Shown: positions 8,669 to 15,470 of the stretch, in pieces
How positions within the stretch are numbered: position 1 is the first letter of the stretch
Layout: each line of letters starts with the position of its first letter
From: a virus
IMG/VR virus record: IMGVR_UViG_3300032820_000091
Span: 1 to 27,113 of that record
DNA: 27,113 bases
Reading direction: 5' to 3' (one strand)
Notes under the pieces: model-generated
The model's database searches: none
The model's input: only the letters and a program-made list of their open reading frames with translations
What the model was told of the DNA's origin: nothing
Made by a program: the position numbers and the translations under genes

Positions 8669-9376
8669 TTATCTGAACACTGGATTACCTAATCCATCAA
8701 TGTCAAAAACAAATTCATTTCCATCATAATTCTTTACCTTTCCAAAGTATTCTTTTCCAAAATTATGAATCTCCATATTAAATGCAACACTATATCTATC
8801 TTTTTGGGTTAAATTTGGTTCTACCATATGCATTAATGCACTTGGAAACACTATAAGTTCACCACTTACTGGTGAAACACCAAAAGCTTGTGAAGTTCTT
8901 TCACATGATGGAAACTCAGCAACAACTTTTTGATCAGTTTCAATTGCAACTAAATCTCCTTCATCACCGTCAGCTTTAATGTAAAAAGCACCACTATACC
9001 AACATCCATTATGCATATGTGGTTTATTCCATGCAGTATTATCATTAACATTTGCCCACATGTTTCCAACCTTTACTCTCATATTATGTTCAGGTGGATG
9101 AATTCCATGGAATGGTTTGACTTCATCATTAAAAAGATTTTCAATTGCTTTACAAAGTTTCATAAATGCTGGGTTGCTATCACATCCGTCATTGGATTGC
9201 CACCCAGTGTATGCATTAGATATTTGTCTACCCTCAGGGTCTTTCCTTCTCATCTCGTCAATAGTTCGAACAAGCATATCCAAATAATCCTGATTGATTC
9301 CTCTACCTTCAGGTAATTCTTCTTGTAACAAGTTTCTATGAAATACAAAATAGGGAAATAATAATCTAACTGCCAT
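8669..9376 (-). CDS. Putative 2OG-Fe(II) oxygenase (TIGR02466 / 2OG-FeII_Oxy_5 type)
   Basis: Predicted iron- and 2-oxoglutarate-dependent hydroxylase of 235 residues. The cupin core motif NMWANVNDNTAWNKPHMHNG holds the iron ligands H120 and H122, and the distal H173 lies in FPSALMHMVEPN. R184 in DRYSVAFNME probably binds the 2-oxoglutarate carboxylate. This arrangement with NxWAN...HxH...WYSGAFYI is typical of the TIGR02466 family found often in marine myophages. The substrate is unknown. An ATG two codons upstream (9382) touches GGAG directly, so the second ATG at 9376, 6 nt from GGAG, is preferred. It overlaps the end of the preceding gene by 11 nt. Confidence 0.85.
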   Translation of the reverse strand: MAVRLLFPYFVFHRNLLQEELPEGRGINQDYLDMLVRTIDEMRRKDPEGRQISNAYTGWQSNDGCDSNPAFMKLCKAIENLFNDEVKPFHGIHPPEHNMRVKVGNMWANVNDNTAWNKPHMHNGCWYSGAFYIKADGDEGDLVAIETDQKVVAEFPSCERTSQAFGVSPVSGELIVFPSALMHMVEPNLTQKDRYSVAFNMEIHNFGKEYFGKVKNYDGNEFVFDIDGLGNPVFR

Positions 9377-10256
9377 CGTCATCTCCTAAATCCATTTCTA
9401 TTTGATTTTCATCTTTGTGCATAGGACACTCAGGTGGTGGACTTTCTTCTTTAAATAATTTACTTTTTTCTGCCCAGTAACCATATCTTCTATATGCACC
9501 TAAATGAAACTTTATTCCTTCTCTTTCAGGATGTAATCTATTCCATTCAGGCATTGGTCTGTTAGTAAGATCATCTGAATCATAAGGTGAAGTAATACTC
9601 GATTCTGTTAACATAAATTGTTCATGATCTCTTAATTGATATGATCCTACCCATTCATCTCGTTTAAAAGGAATGATCTGACATAAAGGTGTACCTTCCT
9701 TTATTACAAAAGAATGATTTACAACAGGATAGAATATTATCTGTGCATTGTCTATGTTTTTATTAAAAGTATCGGTATCAATAATACCCTGCCATGTTTT
9801 GAAATATTTGTTTTGATGTAAAAATGGGTCGAGGTAAAAACAAGAATATCCTTTGGGAGTTTTAATGTTCCATGGGTTTTTCATCTTAAATGCATCTTTA
9901 ATCGGTGCATCTTCTGACTCTAAGTAATTGAAAACACCACCCATTTGTAATGCTGGATGAGTTGCAGAGTTATATGATTCACCTTCAAAGTCCATAGCAG
10001 TGTATCTAGTGTCATCATCATCATTTGGATTTGCACCATTAACCACTCCTATATCTCTATTTGCAAGAAGATACCATCCCATCTTTGTCCAATCATCCAT
10101 TGCTGGACAAGCACGAATAGTTTGAACAGTTGTTCCTTGCACAAGTTCTTGAACCCTCATTCGTTTCCACCAATCGGGTTTAACGGAAGCTGCAAGAACT
10201 GGTTTAAAGTTCTTTACTGTGTCTTCACTATACGCTGTGAATTCTATCGTTGGCAT
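9366..10256 (-). CDS. Conserved phage protein, DUF6065-like
   Basis: A 296-residue protein from the chosen start (MPTIEFTAYSEDTV). I recognise the general pattern of DUF6065 proteins of marine phages and bacteria, with a WxxK-rich N-terminal part (PDWWKRMRV), a GYSCFYLDPFLHQN segment and a later GTPLCQIIPFKRDEW segment, but no biochemical function is known to me. The C-terminus is Pro/Cys/His rich (PPPECPMHKDENQ). AAAGGAA before ATG 10256 supports this start over the in-frame ATG at 10295, which lies further inside the upstream gene. It is sandwiched and overlapped by two 2OG-Fe(II) oxygenases, suggesting a shared process. Confidence 0.6.
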   Translation of the reverse strand: MPTIEFTAYSEDTVKNFKPVLAASVKPDWWKRMRVQELVQGTTVQTIRACPAMDDWTKMGWYLLANRDIGVVNGANPNDDDDTRYTAMDFEGESYNSATHPALQMGGVFNYLESEDAPIKDAFKMKNPWNIKTPKGYSCFYLDPFLHQNKYFKTWQGIIDTDTFNKNIDNAQIIFYPVVNHSFVIKEGTPLCQIIPFKRDEWVGSYQLRDHEQFMLTESSITSPYDSDDLTNRPMPEWNRLHPEREGIKFHLGAYRRYGYWAEKSKLFKEESPPPECPMHKDENQIEMDLGDDDGS

Positions 10257-10941
10257 AAAAATATTCCTTTGGATCAGGGATACGAACTTCATCACCCCTA
10301 ATAACTAATGATCTCCTGTCTATATATTTTGCTTTTGGATCAGGTGCATCTGCACCATGAGGTGTTCTCCCATCTAACATAATTAATCGATTCGGTTTAA
10401 AATCTACCTCTGCAATTTGGTGATTCTTAATATGTTCTTTTCTCCCTAAAATTCCTTTTTGTTGTTCATCATAAAACCTAAGTGTTCCACCCCAATGTGG
10501 ATTCCAAAATCTATTAGTATAATAGAGAAAGGATAAATTCCACTCATCCTCAGGTTGACAATCTTGATGAGTTGTTCCCTCTAATCCTTGTGTCTGTGAA
10601 TTCAAACCTGAATATTGAAATCGAACCCACTTAAAACCAAATTCAGTTTGTAATCTTCTATCTAAATATTTGGGAAAATAAGTAATTGATTCATCAATAT
10701 CGTCCATAACATAATTATCTCTAAAAAAAGTTGCACCCCAAAAACTATGTTGTGGTAAACCTGTCGAACTGGTGCTATCAACCTGATTCGTTTTAGACCA
10801 AATCTGTGAGTTGGTTATAAACCCATCAAATGCATGATGTAATTCTGTGCATAACCAATCGTCTAAGACATAAATCTTTTTTAAAGGAAAATCTTCTGAA
10901 GACAACTTAAATGGTTCATCAATGTGAACAACTTCTAACAT
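10228..10941 (-). CDS. Putative 2OG-Fe(II) oxygenase (prolyl 4-hydroxylase-like)
   Basis: Predicted hydroxylase of 237 residues. The facial triad is visible as H125 and D127 in GTTHQDCQP and the distal H195 in DGRTPHGADAP; the arginine of DRRSLVIRG (about 209-210) is the expected 2-oxoglutarate anchor. The strand LSFLYYTNRFWNPHWGGTLRFYDE is typical of the double-stranded beta-helix of this superfamily, frequent in T4-like marine phages, where targets are unknown. GGGGAG lies 4 nt before the ATG. The 3' end overlaps the start of the DUF6065-like gene by 29 nt. Confidence 0.85.
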   Translation of the reverse strand: MLEVVHIDEPFKLSSEDFPLKKIYVLDDWLCTELHHAFDGFITNSQIWSKTNQVDSTSSTGLPQHSFWGATFFRDNYVMDDIDESITYFPKYLDRRLQTEFGFKWVRFQYSGLNSQTQGLEGTTHQDCQPEDEWNLSFLYYTNRFWNPHWGGTLRFYDEQQKGILGRKEHIKNHQIAEVDFKPNRLIMLDGRTPHGADAPDPKAKYIDRRSLVIRGDEVRIPDPKEYFYANDRIHSV

Positions 10942-10949
10942 TGTCTCCC

Positions 10950-11516
10950 CTATGGATGATCAGGTAAATTTGGTGGTGTTGGTAATTTAACTGCGTATTC
11001 TTCGAAGGATGCTAAAAAATCTTCTCTTGTTGCATATATTTCATTTGAAACATCTGCAAGAATAACGTGTTGTGCATCTGCAAATTCTAACACTCTCCTT
11101 GCAGTTGAACGGTGAGGATGATTAGAACCTTCTCTACCAGCATAAACTGCTCCCATAAAATTACTAAAACCGTAATTATTTGACATATCAGTTATCATGG
11201 TATCAACCACTTCTTCAAGACGATTTACATGTTGTCTTTGTAAAGTAACACCTTCAGGTGGTTCTGAATTTGCAATGTATTGTTCAACCATTTCTTTTTC
11301 AGCATCAGTTAAAGGGACTCTCTCTTGTTGATCAAAAGGTAACTCTTTATTCCATTTTACGACTTTAGATTCTTCGTTGTCATAAACTACCATTTCATAT
11401 TCAAACCCCAATGCTGGTGGGTCTACATTTTCAAATGTATATTCCAATCCATCAGGTTTTTTAACCCATAGATTGCAATCTTCATCGAATACTAATGCAT
11501 TCATATTTTGATTCAT
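10950..11516 (-). CDS. Hypothetical protein, possible tail-fibre assembly/DUF4376-like
   Basis: A 188-residue acidic, soluble protein. The first 70 residues read as a short beta-rich module (ALVFDEDCNLWVKKPDGLEY, then YEMVVYDNEESKVVKWNKELP). The C-terminal half is helical, with NNYGFSNFMGAVYAGREGSNHPHRSTARRVLEFADAQHVILADVSNE, which resembles the aromatic-rich C-terminal domain of small fibre-assembly chaperones (DUF4376-like). I assign this only tentatively. Its ATG overlaps the stop of the ABC gene (ATGA) with GGAG upstream, so it is translationally coupled to it. Confidence 0.5.
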   Translation of the reverse strand: MNQNMNALVFDEDCNLWVKKPDGLEYTFENVDPPALGFEYEMVVYDNEESKVVKWNKELPFDQQERVPLTDAEKEMVEQYIANSEPPEGVTLQRQHVNRLEEVVDTMITDMSNNYGFSNFMGAVYAGREGSNHPHRSTARRVLEFADAQHVILADVSNEIYATREDFLASFEEYAVKLPTPPNLPDHP

Positions 11517-12142
11517 AATAAATCTCCATTGTTTTTAATATTTAGAGGTAACATAAAAGTGTTTTTTGTAAATGAGGCGTCTACAGGATCATGTGTTGCC
11601 ATAAGTATAGTTTTTCCGTGATCTTGATTTAATGTGTGCAATAATTGTAGAATTTTAATTGCCATGTCTTTATCGAGGTTAGTAGTTGGTTCATCACAAA
11701 CCAAAATCTGTGGGTCAGTAACCAATGCTCGTGCAATGGATGTCCTTTGTTGTTGTTCGAGTGAAAGTTGTGATACTTGTTGTTCTGATTCGTCTAATAG
11801 ATTGACTATGTTTAAGACTCTTTCCACATGTTCCTTTCGTTGTGAGTTAGAAAGTTTTGATAACAATAATGGTATCTGAACATTACGAAATACTGATAAA
11901 GTTGGTAATAAATTATAAAACTGAAAAAGAAAACCAACATCGCCATCTACTTTAATACTTCCTGAGGTTGGTGTATCTAAGCCTCCTATCAAATTAAGGA
12001 GTGAAGACTTACCTGATTGTTTCGGCCCCATAATAGAAAGAAAATCTCCCTTCGAAACTTCTAGGTTTAAATTATTTAATGCAACAATTGTCTCATCACC
12101 TCTTTGATAAGATTTGTTGACATCTTTAAGTGCTACTATCAT
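11513..12142 (-). CDS. LolD/MacB-like ABC ATPase with degenerate signature motif
   Basis: A 209-residue stand-alone ABC nucleotide-binding domain. Walker A GPKQSGKSS (residues 39-47) is followed by GGLDTPTSG, a hallmark of the LolD/MacB/FtsE group. The Q-loop is Q74 in FLFQFYNLLP, Walker B ILVCDE is at 146-151, the D-loop NLD at 155-157 and the switch histidine H184 in MATHD. The signature that should read LSGGQ is LSLEQ (126-130), so both glycines that cradle ATP gamma-phosphate across the dimer are lost. Walker A also lacks the usual inner glycine (KQSGK instead of SGSGK). No permease is encoded nearby, so any membrane partner would be a host protein. It overlaps the preceding gene by 17 nt. 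Confidence 0.88.
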   Translation of the reverse strand: MIVALKDVNKSYQRGDETIVALNNLNLEVSKGDFLSIMGPKQSGKSSLLNLIGGLDTPTSGSIKVDGDVGFLFQFYNLLPTLSVFRNVQIPLLLSKLSNSQRKEHVERVLNIVNLLDESEQQVSQLSLEQQQRTSIARALVTDPQILVCDEPTTNLDKDMAIKILQLLHTLNQDHGKTILMATHDPVDASFTKNTFMLPLNIKNNGDLL

Positions 12143-13709
12143 TTTGGTAGAGCTCTTTGATCTTATTGTAAGTCTCTAAGTTTGCTATATTTGTGTAATC
12201 CATATTATCGATCCATGGGCCACCTCTAGTGTAATGGATACCTGAGAAGTCCCACTTTACATCAGGATCATCATATCCTTCGGTGAAAACATATTTTTCA
12301 GGTATTTTACTAATCTTATCCGTCCATTCAAACTGATGCAACTGTTTACCTGTCCATGCATTTACTGCCTCAGGTGTTAATTTCTTACAATCTTCATGTC
12401 CGTTATTAAAGAACATCAGACTAGACCACAATTTACACGGATAATCAATGTTGACTTCTCCATCAAACTTTGTTTCTTCGTGTTCATAGTGTGGGTATTG
12501 TATACATGCAATTGCATCATCAGGATCAAGAAAATAGAACATTGTTAATGGTGTTTGTTGAAAAAGGATATCATCATCAACAAACATACTGAACCCTTCA
12601 TAATTTTCTAGGTATGGGATGAGGAATCTACTATAAGTAAACCAAGTAGATTGATTTGCGTATGGTCTATTATACTCGGAAATTTTATCCACGTCAAGAT
12701 ACTTGATCTCAGGATTAAACTTTGTATACTTAGCCCCATATCCTGAGCTCCAAGATTTTTCTACTGCTTTTTCTATGGAATATTTGGTGACCTTTTCTAT
12801 ATCGTTGTGAGTTTTATCTACTCCAATATAAATGTTTAATGGTTTCTTTTTAGATAATTGTGTTAGTTTTCGATTGAATTCCCAAACTAAAGGTCGAAAT
12901 TCAGTGGTATTTGCAAAATCACTGTGCATTTCCAATACACCACCAATCCAAGAAAATGATAAATTTAAACCCTGATCTCTTTTTTCTAATTTGTCTTTCC
13001 AAAAATTTAACAAATCATCCAGTTCAACTGGTTCTGAATCTATTATCTCGAAAGCATCAAAGACTACAAGTTCAAATGAAGGGTCATCCATTTCTTCAAA
13101 AACTAATGATCTGATACTGCCGGGATGGATCATCATTTGATAACCTTCACCCTGTTTTAAAACTACTCCTTGTATTGGAGCCCACAATCCTTCCTTTGTT
13201 ACACTGTTTATAATCCAATGTGCTTTAGCTGAATGATAATAAGAAGACTCCAAATCATTTTTCATTTTAGGTTCGAGAAAAAGACCTTCTTTCATATTAG
13301 GTGGGATGGTTCTTATATCAATGTGTTCATCATTTACATCTTTTGTTCCAAATCCACTATGACCCACTACTACATCTTCTTCCTTTTCTTCTGAAGTGTA
13401 ACAGTGTCTTAAAAAAGAATGATAAACACTAGAATTCCATTTTAAACCATAGAAGGATGAAAACTTTTTTGATTTTCTATCGTCTAAGAATTCACCCCAA
13501 TTAACAATTTTACAAGGTGGTAAACAATTGTCCCAAACGTATTTTAAAATTTTATAACTAGGTTGTTCAGTATAATCTTTATCAAGTTGAAGTCCACCAA
13601 GATGAAACATATGTTCATCGTTAGTTCGTTCTTCAAAGTATTTGTAGTTTTGATCCCAAACGATTTTTGGAATTAATTGACAGTGTTCAATAGTCTTGAT
13701 TTTAATCAT
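12126..13709 (-). CDS. Probable glycosyltransferase with unusual N-terminal domain
   Basis: A 527-residue two-part protein. The C-terminal part (about 290-515) looks like a GT8-type or related GT-A glycosyltransferase: a Rossmann-like start LNIYIGVDKTHND, then FTYSRFLIPYLENYEGFSMFVDDDILF with the metal-binding acidic run DDD at 378-380, and a late HYTRGGPWID motif. The N-terminal part contains AHWIINSVTKEGLWAPIQGVV and MMIHPGSIRSLVFE (about 163-205), which recalls the ParB/sulfiredoxin-like pattern of a helix, an invariant GxxxP step and an HPGxxR loop; this is only a resemblance. The start lies 26 nt after the DUF6356-like gene. A poor late box, ACTAAATA, occurs at 13737-13744, and no Shine-Dalgarno sequence is obvious. 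Confidence 0.7.
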   Translation of the reverse strand: MIKIKTIEHCQLIPKIVWDQNYKYFEERTNDEHMFHLGGLQLDKDYTEQPSYKILKYVWDNCLPPCKIVNWGEFLDDRKSKKFSSFYGLKWNSSVYHSFLRHCYTSEEKEEDVVVGHSGFGTKDVNDEHIDIRTIPPNMKEGLFLEPKMKNDLESSYYHSAKAHWIINSVTKEGLWAPIQGVVLKQGEGYQMMIHPGSIRSLVFEEMDDPSFELVVFDAFEIIDSEPVELDDLLNFWKDKLEKRDQGLNLSFSWIGGVLEMHSDFANTTEFRPLVWEFNRKLTQLSKKKPLNIYIGVDKTHNDIEKVTKYSIEKAVEKSWSSGYGAKYTKFNPEIKYLDVDKISEYNRPYANQSTWFTYSRFLIPYLENYEGFSMFVDDDILFQQTPLTMFYFLDPDDAIACIQYPHYEHEETKFDGEVNIDYPCKLWSSLMFFNNGHEDCKKLTPEAVNAWTGKQLHQFEWTDKISKIPEKYVFTEGYDDPDVKWDFSGIHYTRGGPWIDNMDYTNIANLETYNKIKELYQNDSST

Positions 13710-13735
13710 AATATATTATATAAAGGTTATATCAT

Positions 13736-13954
13736 TTATTTAGTTGTTCTTTCTTTGATATGTTTTTGGAGTGAATCCAATCCCTCACAGAGATTGTTCC
13801 AAAAAATACAAGGAATTAAAGCATGTATAAGAACTCCTAAAGAAAGTATAAGAAGTCTTAAAGAATAATATGATGCGTGATATAAATGAGTGAAATAACT
13901 CTCATCGATTTCTTTAAGATGTTTTGTGTTTAGATATTTAGACCTGATTGACAC
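13736..13954 (-). CDS. Small DUF6356-like membrane protein
   Basis: About 72 residues from a GTG at 13954. The segment KEIDESYFTHLYHASYYSLRLLILSLGVLIHALIPCIF has the ESYxxHL, Tyr/Ser-rich and LLIHAxIPF pattern of DUF6356, a family of small one-pass membrane proteins widespread in marine phages and bacteria; function unknown. The start is uncertain. The only in-frame ATG (14008) lies 52 nt inside the preceding repeat-protein gene and adds Cys-rich sequence that does not look like the family. GTG 13954 overlaps by a few bases but has no clear ribosome binding site. Family members usually start near the HLKEI motif, where no standard start codon exists here. Confidence 0.65.
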   Translation of the reverse strand: MSIRSKYLNTKHLKEIDESYFTHLYHASYYSLRLLILSLGVLIHALIPCIFWNNLCEGLDSLQKHIKERTTK

Positions 13955-13956
13955 AT

Positions 13957-14979
13957 CTATGATGTTACAGGTGTTGCAGGCCACTGTTGTGCTAAGACAC
14001 CATCCCATCTTGAAACAGGAGTTCTACCTTGTCTTGCATATGTGCCTGGCTGTCTATTACTATATGTGTCAGGTGTTTGTCCTTGTCTTGCATATGTGCC
14101 TGGCTGTCTGTTCTGATAAGTGAATGGAGTTTGACCTTGACGTGCATAAGTGCCTGGCTGTCTGTTTTGATAAGTCGTAGGTGTTTGACCCTGACGTGCA
14201 TAAGTAGACGGATTCCTATGTTGATAAGTCGTAGGTGTTTGACCTTGACGTGCATAAGTTGAAGGTTGTCTATTATTATATGTGGTAGGTGTTTGACCCT
14301 GACGTGCATAAGTAGACGGATTCCTATGTTGATAGGTAGACGGTGATCTAGCATTAGCAATATAAGGTGTTTGGTTATTTACTGGTGTTCGATATGTGCC
14401 TGGCTGTCTGTTACTATATGTACTTGGTGATCTTGCTTGTCCAATTACTGGTGACTGTGCATTTCTTGGTGATCTTGCCTGATAACTTGATGGCTGTCTG
14501 TTACTATAAGTGGACGGTGTTTGTCTAGCTGCAATATATGGGTTCTGACCACTTACAGGATTCCTATAGGTAAATGGACTCCTATTCTGATAAGTGAACG
14601 GTGCTTGTGCATTTGCGATATATGGAGTCTGATTATTTACTGGATTCCTATAAGTGCCAGGCTGTCTATTACTGTAAGTAGTTGGTTGTCTTGCCTGATA
14701 AGTAGACGGTGATCTAAATGCGTAAGTGAATGGTGTTCTAAAAGAATAAGTGAATGGTGTTCTAAAAGAATAGGTATACGGTGTTCTAAAAGAATAAGTG
14801 AACGGTGATCTAAAAGAATAGGTAAACGGTGTTCTTGCATTATAGGTAAACGGTGTTCTATAAGCATACGTCTGTGGAGTTCTTGCTTGTCTTGCATAGG
14901 TAAACGGCGTTCTATAAGAATAGGTAGACGGCGATTGACCATCTCTTATGTGAGGTGCTTGTGTTTGTCCAATGGCCAT
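13957..14979 (-). CDS. Octapeptide-repeat protein, fibre-like (repeat only)
   Basis: A 340-residue protein built almost entirely from about 36 short repeats, mostly eight residues, of the form x-P-x-T-Y-x-x-R (for example TPFTYSFR, QPGTYARQ). Some units are lengthened to ten residues by GQ (ARQGQ) or to twelve by NPVNNQ, and a few are of the PYIANAQ type. The N-terminal 14 residues (MAIGQTQAPHIRDG) and the last 12 (RWDGVLAQQWPATPVTS region) are unique. It has no signal peptide, membrane segment or enzyme motif. The regular spacing of Pro, Tyr and Arg suggests an extended beta-structured shaft, by inference only. It lies 11 nt after the Hint-bearing repeat gene 14991-16598, and the two share perfect DNA repeats. 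I know of no named family. Confidence 0.9.
   Translation of the reverse strand: MAIGQTQAPHIRDGQSPSTYSYRTPFTYARQARTPQTYAYRTPFTYNARTPFTYSFRSPFTYSFRTPYTYSFRTPFTYSFRTPFTYAFRSPSTYQARQPTTYSNRQPGTYRNPVNNQTPYIANAQAPFTYQNRSPFTYRNPVSGQNPYIAARQTPSTYSNRQPSSYQARSPRNAQSPVIGQARSPSTYSNRQPGTYRTPVNNQTPYIANARSPSTYQHRNPSTYARQGQTPTTYNNRQPSTYARQGQTPTTYQHRNPSTYARQGQTPTTYQNRQPGTYARQGQTPFTYQNRQPGTYARQGQTPDTYSNRQPGTYARQGRTPVSRWDGVLAQQWPATPVTS
14393..14436 (-). repeat. 44-nt perfect repeat, copy A
   Basis: Identical to 15820-15863; codes part of the ARSPSTYSNRQPGTY unit pair. Confidence 0.93.
14605..14667 (-). repeat. 63-nt perfect repeat, copy A
   Basis: Identical base for base to 16032-16094 and in the same reading frame (codes the QPGTYRNPVNNQ-PYIANAQ unit pair). 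Identity at synonymous positions implies recent duplication or gene conversion. Confidence 0.95.
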
Positions 14980-14990
14980 CTCAGTCTATC

Positions 14991-15470
14991 CTATTTCTTA
15001 AACATGTTATGAACTAACACGCCATTTGCAAAATATGTTTCAGTATCGTTAACCGAAGCTATATTATATGTGGTTGACAGTTCTTCTTGTGGTGTTACTG
15101 AATCAACAGTAACATTCTGTTCGTATAGAGAGAATATTTCATCTCCGACTTTTACTTCACCATGCATTTCTAGGTGTTCAGGTGTAATTCCTTCATCAAC
15201 TTCTTTTTGCCATTCATCTTCTTTTAAATATTTCCAACCTTCAGCAGTGTGTAATGGATGTCCACCACTAATTTCAAGTGTCTTACCATTTGATAATCCA
15301 ACATCAAAAAGTTGAACATTTTCTCTTGGTGTCATCATTTCCATTACAGTTGAAGGAACAAGTGTATTTGTAGTTACATCAAATGTCATTACTGTCATTC
15401 CAGCTTTAACTTCTGATATTGCCATTAATTGATTGTTTGCTAATTGAATCTGAGTCTCAGCACTAAAGCA
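14991..15470 (-). other. Hint domain region of the 14991-16598 protein
   Basis: It encodes residues 377-535. The Cys codon is at 15468-15470. Conserved features seen are Cys1, a MTVMTFD turn, the HPLHTAEGW block and terminal VHN. It resembles bacterial intein-like or hog domains more than a homing-endonuclease intein; no endonuclease insert is present. Confidence 0.85.

Larger units (their letters stand above)
13990..14940 (-). repeat. Octapeptide-coding repeat array 1
   Basis: Nearly continuous degenerate 24-nt coding period. The TGT/CTT/CGT-type Arg codon plus CAGACACC-like unit joints recur throughout, and the 14030-14340 half alternates 24- and 30-nt units. The unit consensus in protein is xPxTYxxR. 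Confidence 0.9.

Noticed and set aside
11539-11546. TCTAAATA box within the ABC gene
   Set aside because: It lies inside the coding region, and the next gene already has GGAG and an overlapping start; spacing does not fit the leaderless class.
13992-14360. Open frame on the minus strand in another frame of the repeat array (HVKVKHLRLI-type repeats)
   Set aside because: Out-of-frame reading of the same repeats; the xPxTYxxR frame has a proper start, stop and homologous modules elsewhere in the window.
14991-15470. Splicing intein with homing endonuclease
   Set aside because: The Hint region is only about 159 residues, has no LAGLIDADG or HNH insert, no C-extein beyond four residues and no +1 Cys/Ser/Thr.
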